64,000 bases of DNA from Apus apus. Lineage: Eukaryota; Chordata; Aves; Apodiformes; Apodidae. The position numbers and the translations under genes were made by a program. The stretch spans positions 149,406,858 to 149,470,857 of the forward strand of contig NC_067282.1 of the NCBI RefSeq assembly GCF_020740795.1, in the 5' to 3' direction. Position 1 is the first letter of the stretch. Each line of letters opens with the position of its first letter. Below are positions 36,021-47,605 of the stretch, piece after piece. The notes beneath the pieces were generated by a model, which did no database searches, was not told where the DNA came from, and saw only the letters and a program-made list of their open reading frames with translations.

Positions 36021-39000
36021 TGTGCATTAATTAGTAAGACCAGCGCTGGTGCTCAGCAGGTAGCACAGAAAACACATTTGTTGTAGTGTGCTGGACATGC
36101 TCTGGCCAGCCTTTGGGAGCAGCATTGCACCCTGCCAAACTTAGCACTGAGAGCAAGAAATATCAAGAGGAATTTCAAATTCCTTAAATACATTTTTTCT
36201 AAAAACTGACTTAGACTATTGGCCTACAACAATGCACTGGCAGTCGCCAGTACAAGCCCCTGGCTTTGACCATTTGGGGGCAAAATACTGTTCCTTTCCC
36301 TTCCAGCAGCCTCAAAGCACCATCACCCTTCTATCATCCCCTCAGTTATAAACACAGAATATTTGCTGGAGCCTCCCACCTCATTTTGTTTCTTAGCTTT
36401 GGTTATCACTAACTGCATCAGCAATTCTTGGGTTAGTCTGGGCTTTTCAACACAAATGTTTTGCTCTGCAAGGCCAGGGAAGAGTTAGGACTGCTTTGCT
36501 CCCCAGATAAGGTGTAGTGTCACTTATAGCCCAGGCCCAAGTATCTTAAAAATACTGAAGCTCTTAGCACTCTAGCCGCATTATGCAAGAACTGCGTAGT
36601 TTTATGCTCATTGTATGACAAAAAGGGCATGGCACCTACCATTTAAACTCTTGATATATAAAACCAGAATCTGGTAACTCAGTTTACCCAAAACAGCACT
36701 ATCTGTTCCTCATGGTTATGCCTGTGGAAACAATGGTACTGCTCATGTAACAAGTTGCTACTCATCGTGGGGGCTCAGAGTGAAGGTTTGGTAAGGTGAA
36801 CAACTCTGATGAAAAAACAATTTTCTGTGAGAGTTTCAGAGTGGGCGTTTTTATACAGAAGAGCAATATCCTGTGAAAACAAATCCCCTTTTCATAGGTG
36901 CTCAGCAAGTTTTCATTTTTTGGCAGAAAGGGGAACCTCCACTTGCTGCAGTGACCATAATGCCTCCCAAGAACTGCGATCCAAGGGTCCTGATGTCTCA
37001 TCTTCTATTGGAGCTGGACCACCTCTTCGATGAGGACCCACACTGGGAGCTCCCCGGAGGCTCGTGCTCCTGTGGCACACAGTGGGCAGCCAAGATGCTC
37101 AACAGATGGATGACCTTCTCTGAGCCTGGGGAGCTTCCTCACCAGGGACCTCAACAACCGTGCTCAAACATCATCCCTGAGGTAAGGCGGCTGTGGTTTG
37201 GAGGCTTAGAACTGCCCTCATCCTTCTCCCTCATTCCAGCTCCCTATCTCCTTGTGCCCTCTGAATGGCAGCCTGGCCCACAGCAAGCTGGCTGCAACAT
37301 TGGTAGAAAAGCACTTCAAGAACTTGCTCATGGCAGAAAGCTAAGCCTTGCTGGGCTACAGGGAGGGCTTCCTGCTGAGACCTTTGCTCATGGCAAAAAT
37401 CTCAGTGCCTTGCACAAGGTCTGATCTCCCTGCTCCACTGGCCATGGTGGGCTCCCCCAGATCCAAAGCATTTTGGCCTGGGGATCTTGTGTCTTCCCTC
37501 AAGTCGTTTACCACGCTGAGGACTCCCATGTCCATGTGTCACTCAACCCTGACTCCCCTCACCATGTCTGCATAAAATGCTTGAAAAGTCTCTTAAGGCC
37601 CCTCCATCAGCTGTATCTTTTTGGAAACTTAGGAGCCAAAAACCTGTGCCTTTTACCTTGCCCAGTCCTAGCCGTTTATTTTTACCTTCTTTACTACAGA
37701 TTTACCCTCTCATAATTTGTATTCCCAGCCTGCCAAAAAGGCTGATCCCTGGAGCACAGAGCAGGGCCAGCACTGCCCTGGCACTTTCACAGGGCTGCTC
37801 CTGCTGGAGCCGCCTGAACAAAGCGCCATTTCAGTCCAGCCTTGGTGCCCATGGCTCCCTACAGGGATCTCTTCCATTTGTGAGGAAAATCTGGCAAATT
37901 TTTGCTTTTTCTGTCCTGACCTTTGTGACTGTTCCCATGTGAGAAGGGGTAATTCAGGGACAGAAAAACTTGGGGCCTGGAGGCTCCCAGCAGAACAAGG
38001 ATGACCAGACACCTTGCCCTCAAGAATTTTTATAGATGTTGCAGATTTGTGGGTTGATAGTTAATGACTAACTCTTGCTATGTTAATCTTCTTTTGCTCT
38101 CTTCTCTGTGTGTCTGCCATCTGGTAAATGAAGCTGGGCAAAAGAGTGTTAAAAATAAGGTAAAAATTATGGTCAGGCAGTTCTTGGAAGGGAAGGTTGC
38201 CCAGATTACTTTTTAAATTATTGACATGAATATCTTTACTGACTCCAGAGATACCAGTTACTTGAAAACGAGTGCTTACTGAGAAGTTTTCTGTTTATTA
38301 AGTGATATTTTGAAAGAAAAGCAGCTGTTTTAGGAGAATATCTGGCTGGAAGGAGACTTGTTCTGGCCGTGCTGGACTGCACCACACACATGGGGCCAAA
38401 AGTGGCCTCGGGTAATGCTGGTCTACCGAGAGACCAGTTGTACTTATCATGGCACCTATGCCCAGGGGAGAGTGGGATTTAACACAGCTTTCTCTCTTCA
38501 GTTACCCCACCGAAAAATGTAGGCAGATCCCCATTTTTTGTGACTCCTTGAGTTGAAGTGTCCAACAGTCACTGCATCATCCAGCTCCTATTCCAGCTTT
38601 GGGTACTCATCGTTTCCTACATTTATCTTAGAAACCCATGTAATTTTAATTCAGATTTATTCCTGATACTGCTTTTCAAATCCTGGATAAATGTTGCTGC
38701 GATCAGCTTGCTTTTATTTGAGTGACTGACTACATCAAGAGTGGCAGATACTTTGTTCACCTAAATCTCCTAGAAGAGCTCAACTCTCTAGACCAGTATC
38801 TATATCCAGCATGTCATCGCTCCCCCTCACCCCAAATTCAGGAACTACCATAATGCTGTAGCATTCCCACCATCAGCAGGAAGCCCAAACTCAGATCCAC
38901 CTAATCGAATGTGCAGACCTCTGCCTCATGAACTCAGAGTGCATCTTTATTAGCTGAAGCACTGCAGGGAAGACCAGCTCAGGTCTTCAGACACAGCTTC

Positions 39001-40400
39001 GCTCTGCTCAACTTGCCCCCCAAAATGAGATTTTTAGAATATCTTTGCACTGGGGCAGCCAGGATTTAGTCTGCAAGCTCCTGCTGCACCCTCCACTTTC
39101 TGAGAGTTTGCAGCCCTTCCACATCCTTAGAAGCTGCCAGAGTGTAGCAGAGTTCATTTGAATTTGAATAAAGTACTGAACTTTATTTTGAGCCTTAAAA
39201 TTCAAATCAGAGTGCGATGAACACACGCCTAGTGGATGTGAATTTAAAAAAGAGCCACTAAGCAACAGTAAGCAGACCTGCCCATGTTTCCTATCTCTCT
39301 GGTTTTATCATCTGGAGAGGAAACACTGAAATAAAAGCCTCTGCATTGAAACATGTCCCAAAACCTAGTTCTCACTGAAAGATTTTTCACTGATGTTTTT
39401 CTGTGAGAGGAAAAAAGTGACTCCTTAGGTAATATATCCTTGTTTGGTTTTCATAGAAATATCAATTTGGTTAACAGAGAGAGGCTTCCCTAACTGTCTT
39501 AGGTTAAAAAAAAAATATTAAAAAATTTGGGAAAAATAAATTAACTAAAACACTAAGATTCAACTTCAGCTCTCTTTTTGGCAGATTGGGCAGTTTTGTT
39601 GTTTTGGAAAGATGGTCAAACCTGAAAGTTTTTTCAAAGTTTGCTATAGGGAAATGGCTGTGATTTTTAGTGGGTCTAGCAAGAAATTCTAAACAGTTTG
39701 TCAGAGAGAGAGAAAACCAGCCATCCTGTCCCTAGAGTTATACAGGGCTCCAAATTGGCAAGACTCACCAGGTAATCCTTTCTCAGCAGACGCTTGCAGA
39801 GAAACTATCAAACCAACCCAAGAATAATAAAAATGTTAATGATAGGCTTTCTCTCCCTACAGAACACATGGATTTTAATGCCTCTTGCAGGGATTTAGCA
39901 TATATGAGAATGTGGGATATTTTTTTTACTGTTCCTTCTTGCTCTTGTGAAATACTGATGTTTTCCAAACATGATGCTCCACTCTCAAAGACTAAATCCT
40001 GAGCTGGTAGAAAATGGGATAAAGCAGCTAATTCCCTCTGCAGCTATACTGATTTGTACCAGCTGCACATCAGCCCCATTGTATCACCTAGGTACAGAGT
40101 GGAGCTGCTTTAATTCTTTATTCTTGTTTGATATCAGTTTCCAAAATGAAATTGTCTTACAAAGTGCATGTTTACAAATGAATCAAAATCCATTGCACTG
40201 AAGCTATTTAATTGTAAGCAGGTTAGATCAGCCTTCTTGAGATAAGAGCTTCTGATTTTAGTGTCTCTTTCTTGTGCAGGCTTAAAACTTTACTTGCAAA
40301 ATCTCCTTGTATTCCTTTGAACTCCCTTGGGAGATTAAAAAAAAAAAAAAAATACTCCTGTTAACACTGCCTCATTTCATTTTTAAAGGTCATGCTTAGA
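36021..40400. other. Intergenic DNA
   Basis: No gene was recognised. A 183-codon open frame at 36873-37424 runs over a segment with a small internal near-repeat (TTGCTCATGGCA at about 37322 and 37384) and shows no known domain. Treat as non-coding. Confidence 0.5.
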
Positions 40401-40439
40401 GCTGGCAGTTGTTATAGGAGCTGTCCTCTGTAAAGAAAA

Positions 40440-40930
40440 GTCTTAACTAGCCAGGCACAGACTTAACCTCACCATCGAAAAACTAACATTGTCACTAGGA
40501 TATGGAGAAACCATGGTGAAGAACTAGCAACAGCCAGACCACGGCAGAATGAGCAGTCGGCATCTGCTCGGTGGGCCTTTATCATGCAGTGTTGTATGTA
40601 CGATTCAAAATGCACAGAACGATTGTTGAAATGATGTAGACAAATTGACTCAAATTAGTTTAGCATGGGCCATGCAAAGTTTAAGCTTGTTGAGCCCAGA
40701 CACATAGCAACAGCCGCCGTCCTTTGGAAGGACGGGGTGTTGGAAGCGCTAGCGAAACGCGGTATTCCAGCCCACGTTCGCCGGGATCGCTTTTGTGCCT
40801 GCTTGCCTCTTTTTCTTTAGTTTTGCCTGGCTCTAAGAAGTCTTGGCAGAAGCCACCCCCGCTGAAGACTACGCTAGCCCTGATAATTTTATAGAAGTAC
40901 TTGGGAGCTTTAATGTCATTTTATACTTCC
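40440..40930. mobile_element. CpG-rich hairpin-bearing segment, possible LTR-type element
   Basis: The centre (40700-40800) has about ten CpGs in AT-rich surroundings. A perfect 8-bp stem with a 3-nt loop (CCGTCCTT TGG AAGGACGG) starts near 40717. It is followed by AAGCGCTAGCGAAACGCGG and ACGTTCGCCGGGATCGCTTT. The texture, a long ordered non-coding unit with a CpG-rich middle and T-rich run after it, reminds me of a solo LTR of an avian endogenous retrovirus. I cannot identify ends, target duplications or a family, so the limits are rough. Confidence 0.3.
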
Positions 40931-41455
40931 TTAATCTTTTGACTGTTACTTAATGACAAACAAATCCCCAAAGAACTGGAGGGGGGAAGATTAAAAGGAT
41001 TTTGAGATTGTGTTCTCTGCTTTCACTCAAACTGTCCCAAATCCTGCCAACACAATTCTCCAGTGCCCTATGACACCCCTTCCCAGACCACCAGGAGTGA
41101 GTTTCTTATTGTATTTACAGTAATCTAATTACAACAGTTCTTCAATTCACAGCCAGCTTTGGTATACAGACCTTAGCAAGAACTCTCCTCTCAGTGCAGA
41201 TCACAAACTTTAATCTTTTAAACTAACACACTCACAGAAGCCCCCTCAAAAAACGTTCTGAGATGCCTGTGTAAGCTACACAGATGTGTTCACCCTCCCA
41301 CGCCTGCCAACGCTTCTCTTGGCTTTTTAAGTTTGCTTTTGTGCCAATTTACTGCCTTAAGGTAATGTGAGAGTTCCTAAGAGATAATAATCTGTAAGGT
41401 TATAAAATAATGGTAAAAACAGGTTGCCTGCCAGAAAATTTCTTTTAGAAAAAGA

Positions 41456-41580
41456 TTGAATCAAAGAATGCCAGATCGGAAGGGACCTCAAGCATCATCT
41501 GGTCCAACCTTTCTAGATAGTACTACAGTTTATATGAGATGGCTCAGCACCCTGTCAAGCTGAGACTTAAAACTATCCAT
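41456..41580 (-). mobile_element. CR1-type LINE 3' end, minus strand
   Basis: Reads GAATCAAAGAATGCCAGATC, GGAAGGGACCTCAAGCATCA, TCTGGTCCAACCTTTCTAG and AGCACCCTGTCAAGCTGAGA on the + strand. This is the complement of a CR1 3' end of a subfamily different from the other copies. It is about 125 bp and diverged. Confidence 0.8.
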
Positions 41581-43014
41581 TTTTCTCAATTTGCATGGTT
41601 TCTTTATTATTTTTTTATGTGTCTCTGTATTTCTGTAGTTGAAGAAATACGTAGGTAGAGAAAATAAGGCCTGAACATTTTACTTTAAAATGAAATATGG
41701 TCTCACTTTAAAATTGTCACTGTCCAAAATAATTGGATGCAAATCTTAAAGCTGGATAATTTTATTTAGAAGAATCCGGTGAAAAAAATGTAGATGGAGT
41801 TTGTATGTAATAAAAATGTCAAGGAAATGACAACTAGAAAGATTGTTTTATAGGAAGCAAACTGTTAACCAAAAGTAGAATCCACAATGAATTAACAAAT
41901 CTGGACATTCTTCAGTGGGTCATTGCAGCCATCTAGCTACATATACAAGTATTGCACTATTCAGTTTCGTTTCTGCCACCGGTTTTCCATTTAAAGCTTT
42001 TGAGATAATACTGGGTGTACCAATATACATCTTCTGGAAGTTTGAAGGAGCTTTTATCTTCCTCCAGTCCGTATCTGACTCACTGAGCTTTGCTTACAAA
42101 AAAAGTCTAATGCTGAACTCATTAACATTAATAAGATCTTCAGTCCCAAATACAGGAATAATTTAGGTAAAATATTACTATAAAACTTAGGTCTCTCCTT
42201 TTACTGTGCCTTTTAGAAAGTGAACAGAAGGCAGAAAAACATGCGTGTTTGTATTTAATTTGAAAGTATTTACAATCCTTAGTTTGGCTTTTGGTATCTG
42301 ATTGGTTTCTGTGAGGCTCATCAATCATTTTGCTTTTCAGTATGTACCAGCATTCATGTCATGACAGAATTGCTTTGATATTTAATTCCTCCTGTTGAGA
42401 CTCATTGCTATGCAAGCTGAAATGAGCTGGAGAGTCAAACCTCAGCTATCTCATGTTTTCTGTGAGCCTTGAAAAACTGGGAACACAATAGCATCTTTTC
42501 TGGTCTCACATTTCCTCTTGAAAAACTACTTCAAATTCACATTTGTGCTGCTTTCATCTGAACAAACTTTCCATGGTATTATTTGATAAATGAAGCAATG
42601 ATTTACTTTGTAAAATCTTTCGGTTTCTAGACAATGAGCACACACCACTCAATCAGAAGAACCTGGAATAATGAAATGGCTTTGAAAGGTAATATGAAAG
42701 AGTAAGAGAAAGCAGCTGCTCGCAAATCTGCCATCTTTCATCAGAGTGTTTTGGAAATGACAGATTGAATGTAGTAGTTTATTTATGTGAGATCTACTTT
42801 AAGTTTTAATCTCTGGGATGATACATCTAATCCTCACAGTCCCGTAATTTTTCAGGTTGGACAGCATACAGAAAACACTCTTACCCTTATAAAAACAAAT
42901 TTATTCACCAATTTGAGAGGTATTCATGAGCAAAGGACTCAATCTCCCCTAATAAAGGCAAAACTTGCTTGCTGCAAAAGTAGGTGTGGAGTAGGGAAGC
43001 CCAAAGTGTACGAA

Positions 43015-43027
43015 TGCCATCTGCTGG
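43015..43027 (-). promoter_or_regulatory. CTCF-like motif
   Basis: TGCCATCTGCTGG is the complement of CCAGCAGATGGCA, which fits the CTCF core CCASYAGRKGGCR at every position. Binding is inferred only. Confidence 0.35.
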
Positions 43028-46000
43028 CTTAATTAAAAATCTGACTATGCAGCAACTGCTGCTGCTATCTTTGAAAACGGATGGGGGGTGGCAAATTTAA
43101 TTTCATGCATTGGCCTGAGCAAGTCACATTATTCCATGTCTAAACTCATGTCAATAGAACAAGGATCAGGCTGAGATTATATAAACCAAACCTGCATTAA
43201 TGTGTATGTCTGTGCTGGAGCATTAAGTTTGTTGAATGCTTTATGTTACTAGAGCTTAGTTACATCAGAAAAAAAAATAAACGGCATCTGTGTCTGCAGA
43301 TTTGCTGAATTTCATGTTTAGATGTACTAATGCTCATGTAAGTTTATACCCATTAGACTGATGTTTTGGGTGACACATACAGTGCTGCGTGGAAAGGGCT
43401 CCGCACAGCAAAGCCAGATCTGGCCTAACTGATTGTGTGATTTTTGATGTCCAAAAGGCCTGTGATCCTGAGGGCTATGCCACAGCCAGCAGAGCAGTGG
43501 TTTTATAGCCAAGGTATGTGCGTAGTGTGCCCCAGGTGTGGGATGCTGGGATTTGAGGATGTGAAGTTTGCCAGGCTAAGATTTAAAGCACAGTTTGCAT
43601 AGCTGACACCACAGTCTGTGAGGACTTTGCAATGAACTATCCTGTCAAATGTACCTGGGAGAAACCTGCTCTGCTTTTGAGGGCAATGATCTGGCTTGCT
43701 CTGGAAGAGAATCTGGAGAGAATGAGCTGCCCAGGAGGGGCTGGGTGTAAAATACAGAGCAACACAACTGGGCATAGAGGAACCCATGCCTCTACAGCAG
43801 CTTGCATAGGCTACAAGGACAGGCCTCTGTGAACTTCTCCATAGGGGTGAAAGTGCAAAGAACAGCAGCAAAAAACATGTATTTTTTAATTAAACCATGG
43901 ACCATGTAATTTTTCTTGAGTCCGATCATTTCCATGGGTTAAACCAGTATGAATTTTAGAAATACTTCATGAATACTTTAGGGTCTGTTTTCTCAGCACA
44001 TTCCTACAGAAATGAATAATTTAGCCTGGAGTATGATGCTAAAAAGCAATCTCTTCCTAAATACAGTCAAGCCTGTGTCTTGTAGGAGTGCTGGCACAGA
44101 CCTGTAACATGCCCAGCCCTATAGTGATGGTCCAAAGAATCAGGAAATAAAAACAAAATATGGGTCCTCACCATTGCTTGCTCTTCTCTCCTGGGCTGAA
44201 CTCCAAGTCCAGGTGGGGAGGATGATGGTTCCTTGCTAGGCTCACCCCTAGGGGAAGCTGAGTGTGGGCCTCCTTTCCTAGCACTGCTCATGTCTGGCAG
44301 AAAAGCTATCAAGAGAGAGATCCAGTATGTCCTCTTGTTTCTTTTTAGTGAGACCGAACCAGAGAAACAGCTGGTTCTTAGGGACTTCCTAGCTCACATA
44401 TCGAATTCTTTGAGGAAACATCAGACTGCAGTTGGAGACAGGGCCCTTTATTGCAGCAGTGCAGGGCACAACCTTTCCAAATTTGACACAGACCTCCAAA
44501 TTCATAGGACTTTAAAAATACCAAATGTTGAGTGAGTTTAACTCGACCCTACTTGCTTTCTGATTCCTGAGCTACTAAGATTTAGAGACGACTCATTCAT
44601 TCTCCACAGCTTTGCTCCAGACACCACGATGCAACAGCACTGACCAGTGTGTGATTTTATCTGTACAGGGATGAGATTGACTCAGGTGCTTTTGCTTAGA
44701 AATACCAGGGTATTTTTAGACAGTATGCTTACAATTTGTGATCAAAATTATCATATTGTCATTTTATAATTGAATGAGAAACCGGAACATTCCCTTTTTA
44801 CATGTTTGGCAAATTCTCTTGGGTCTATATATTAGCAAATGGTGCCATCTCTCACTCTGCATCTCTGTAAATGCACAGTGAATATGACACACTGTTTTTC
44901 CAGTGAAGATCCATGCTTGTAAGGCTTTTCATGGTTCTACTCTGAAAAAAAATTTCTTTTATTCTAGGTACCTCATGTTGCTCAGAAACAACCCAGAGCC
45001 AAGAAAGCTGAGAAGGTTGTCCTTATTTAGTGTCTGAAGACTAAAACAGGGGCAGAGCTGACCATGTAGCTAACGATGGGAAGTGCTTAATTGTAAGTCA
45101 ACAATGGGATGTGACTAATGAAGACAAAAGGGTTGCAGAACTGAAAAGTCACTGAGTGCACTGTATGGCTGACAGCAACTCCTGTCAGTCCTTGTAACCC
45201 CAAGCCTACAACCACCTTTTTGGGCTTCCACTTCCCTTCCTGGTAGCACAGCAAGAATTTCCAAATCATCCATGGTAGGACCTTGCAAAGCCGCAGCTCC
45301 CACCACGCAGTTTCAAGCTGGTAGCACACACCATCTCTGAGACTCAACCTCTGCTTGCTCCACAGCATGTCAAAGAGTTGTATTGGGATGTCCCCTAAGC
45401 AAGGACAGCAATTCTATCACTTCTTTCCAAGAAAGGACTTCTACATCTTCTACACACTGTTAACTGCAACACAGGAGTGAGTCAGTGCTATACAATGCAA
45501 GTAAGTAATTATACCATCATCAGCCTCATCATCACTGTTATTATTTTTATTCTTTTCTTGCAGAGCAAAAGGAATTAAAATAAGTATAGGGTTTGATCAG
45601 AAAAAATGGGAGAAGGAAGGAAAATATACTCCACATAAAGAAGGTACAAACCTATTGTGCAGCTTTTAGATCTAGCTGTATATATATGTGGCAGTGTTCA
45701 GAGCATTGTGTCCAAGGTCTGTGAAACCACATGGCTTCCTTCACCTTTGAACATTCCTTTTATCACTGCAACATGCCAGCTATAGGTATGGAGTGATCAG
45801 GCAGAGATCAGACACAGCATCACCAAGGCACAGGGTTTTAAAGTATTTACTTTGTAGCAGTGTCAATACTATCTTCTTACTTGAAACAGGTGATTTGTAG
45901 TTCAGAATTGAAGTGAAGGTACTTTTTCTGAGTATGCCTACACCTGATTTACAGCTCTTTGTTTCATATCTGTCTTTTCTTTGTAGGAATAAACACAATA

Positions 46001-47140
46001 ACAGCAAATAAGAGTCTCTGGCATGTCACTGCTGTGATATGCACACCTCTGGCATCCAGGAAGGACCAGTGGCAATCCCTTGGGTCTCCTGAGTAACAAC
46101 TAGCAATGAAGCAATGGTCGGACTGTTTACTAGATGTTAAGACAGATTGTGGAATGTTTTATTGTTACACTACCACTTCTGGAAGGTACCAAGAGTACCT
46201 GAAAGCACTATAACCTGGTAATTCAACAGCCATAACAAACTATGGAGCTCCTTGCCTGATTTTCTAAATGCCTGGTTGACTCATCAGTCCACTGGGGAGA
46301 ATAAGGGAGCAGAGAAGGGAGTTGAATGTCTAATTAAACTGATGGAAGGTTATGTACTCAGCTCTGCAGAGTTCCCTTAGGTGATAAAAGCAAGGAAAGA
46401 GGTGCTTTGTTTGTAACCTCAAGAACATGGAAGGGCTTCTTGCTGTGGAGATCTGTAAATCTCATCACGTTAATGTTTTATCTCATAACAAAAATGGAGG
46501 CATGGTAGAGACAGACTTGAGGAGTGACCTCATGCCTAGCACAGCTTGTTATTTTAAATGTCAGTCTCTTGGGGGAGGTTCCCGTGCCAACATTTTTCTT
46601 CAGGGGTTAGATGTTATGAATGTGGGTGAACACACACCCAACCTGTAACTCAGTCAACCTTCCACCTTCATAAAACAGAGCAAAAAGCTTATGAAAATGC
46701 ACTCAGAAGTAGAGCACACAGCTGGGAAACAGCAAGAAGTGAATTTTACTTAAAACTGGATAAAAAAAAATTAGTTTCTGCATTTTGATGCAGCATGCCA
46801 CACCTAGAAGATTAAACAGCAATACTATCATTTATACCTATTTATTCAAGGCAGGGATCTGACCTTTCCAGGCTCGTTTGTTTTGGCAAAGTTTGCTCAT
46901 GCTACTCATGACTGCTCATATTCATAAGACGTGCAAGATTGGAACATCAAATAATTGCTGATAACATAAAGAAAGTGTGATAGGAGGAACAATACTGTTT
47001 CTTACTATGTGATTATGGCTTTTTTTCTTCGACTCTGAGAAATAACTTCAATTATTGGATCACTTTCCTGTCAGTGTAAGTTTTTTCATTGGCCATTGCA
47101 CTTCCACAGATATGAAGCTTTTCTATGATCTTTGCAACAA

Positions 47141-47164
47141 ATTAATACATTAATTAATACATTA
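47141..47164. repeat. Perfect 12-bp tandem duplication
   Basis: ATTAATACATTA occurs twice in direct succession within an AT-rich stretch. Confidence 0.9.
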
Positions 47165-47455
47165 AAGTGAGTACTATAATTCTCCTGAATAATAATATTG
47201 TAATTATTTTGTTGCAGGCTTGTCAGCGTCCACCCAATCCTTCTTTCAGTTGTCTGGAGGAAATGTCACCCTGTAGGTTGAGCAACAGATCCAGACTGCT
47301 TCAGGGGTTGGGTGGCTTCAGTCTTGTCACTTGACCCCAAAATGACACCATGTTCTGACCTATAATATGAGAACTATTAAATCTATTCACCTTTGTAAAC
47401 ACTAGTGCAACATACGGTTGAATAGCAGTATGTACATTTAAAATGTTAATTAAAC

Positions 47456-47605
47456 TGAGGCAGAGCGCCAAGTAATCACAAAGCAAATGCTACTTGAAAT
47501 AAGCTCATTAATAGTTCTGCTGCTGGAACCAGTTTTTTAATGGCTCACTAATGAGCTGACTACAATCTGCAAAACCACAATTCTTGATAATTTTTTAAAG
47601 TATAT
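47456..47605. promoter_or_regulatory. Putative conserved non-coding block with TAAT palindromes
   Basis: Contains AGTAATCACAAAG, AGCTCATTAATAG and the near-palindrome GCTCACTAATGAGC (47543-47556), with no repeat or coding signal. Motif arrangement suggests homeodomain binding; conservation is untested. Confidence 0.3.

Larger units (their letters stand above)
41581..47455. other. Intergenic DNA
   Basis: No gene was recognised. A CTCF-like motif is at 43015-43027, and a 12-bp tandem repeat of ATTAATACATTA is at 47141-47164. Small ORFs lack motifs. Confidence 0.5.

Noticed and set aside
36873-37424. 183-codon open frame on the + strand
   Set aside because: No recognisable domain, no splice partner and no family motif. 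One frame of this length is expected by chance in 64 kb with uneven composition.
40700-40800. tRNA or 5S-like gene at the CpG-rich segment
   Set aside because: There is a hairpin, but no cloverleaf, no proper A and B boxes and no terminator T-run of the right spacing.
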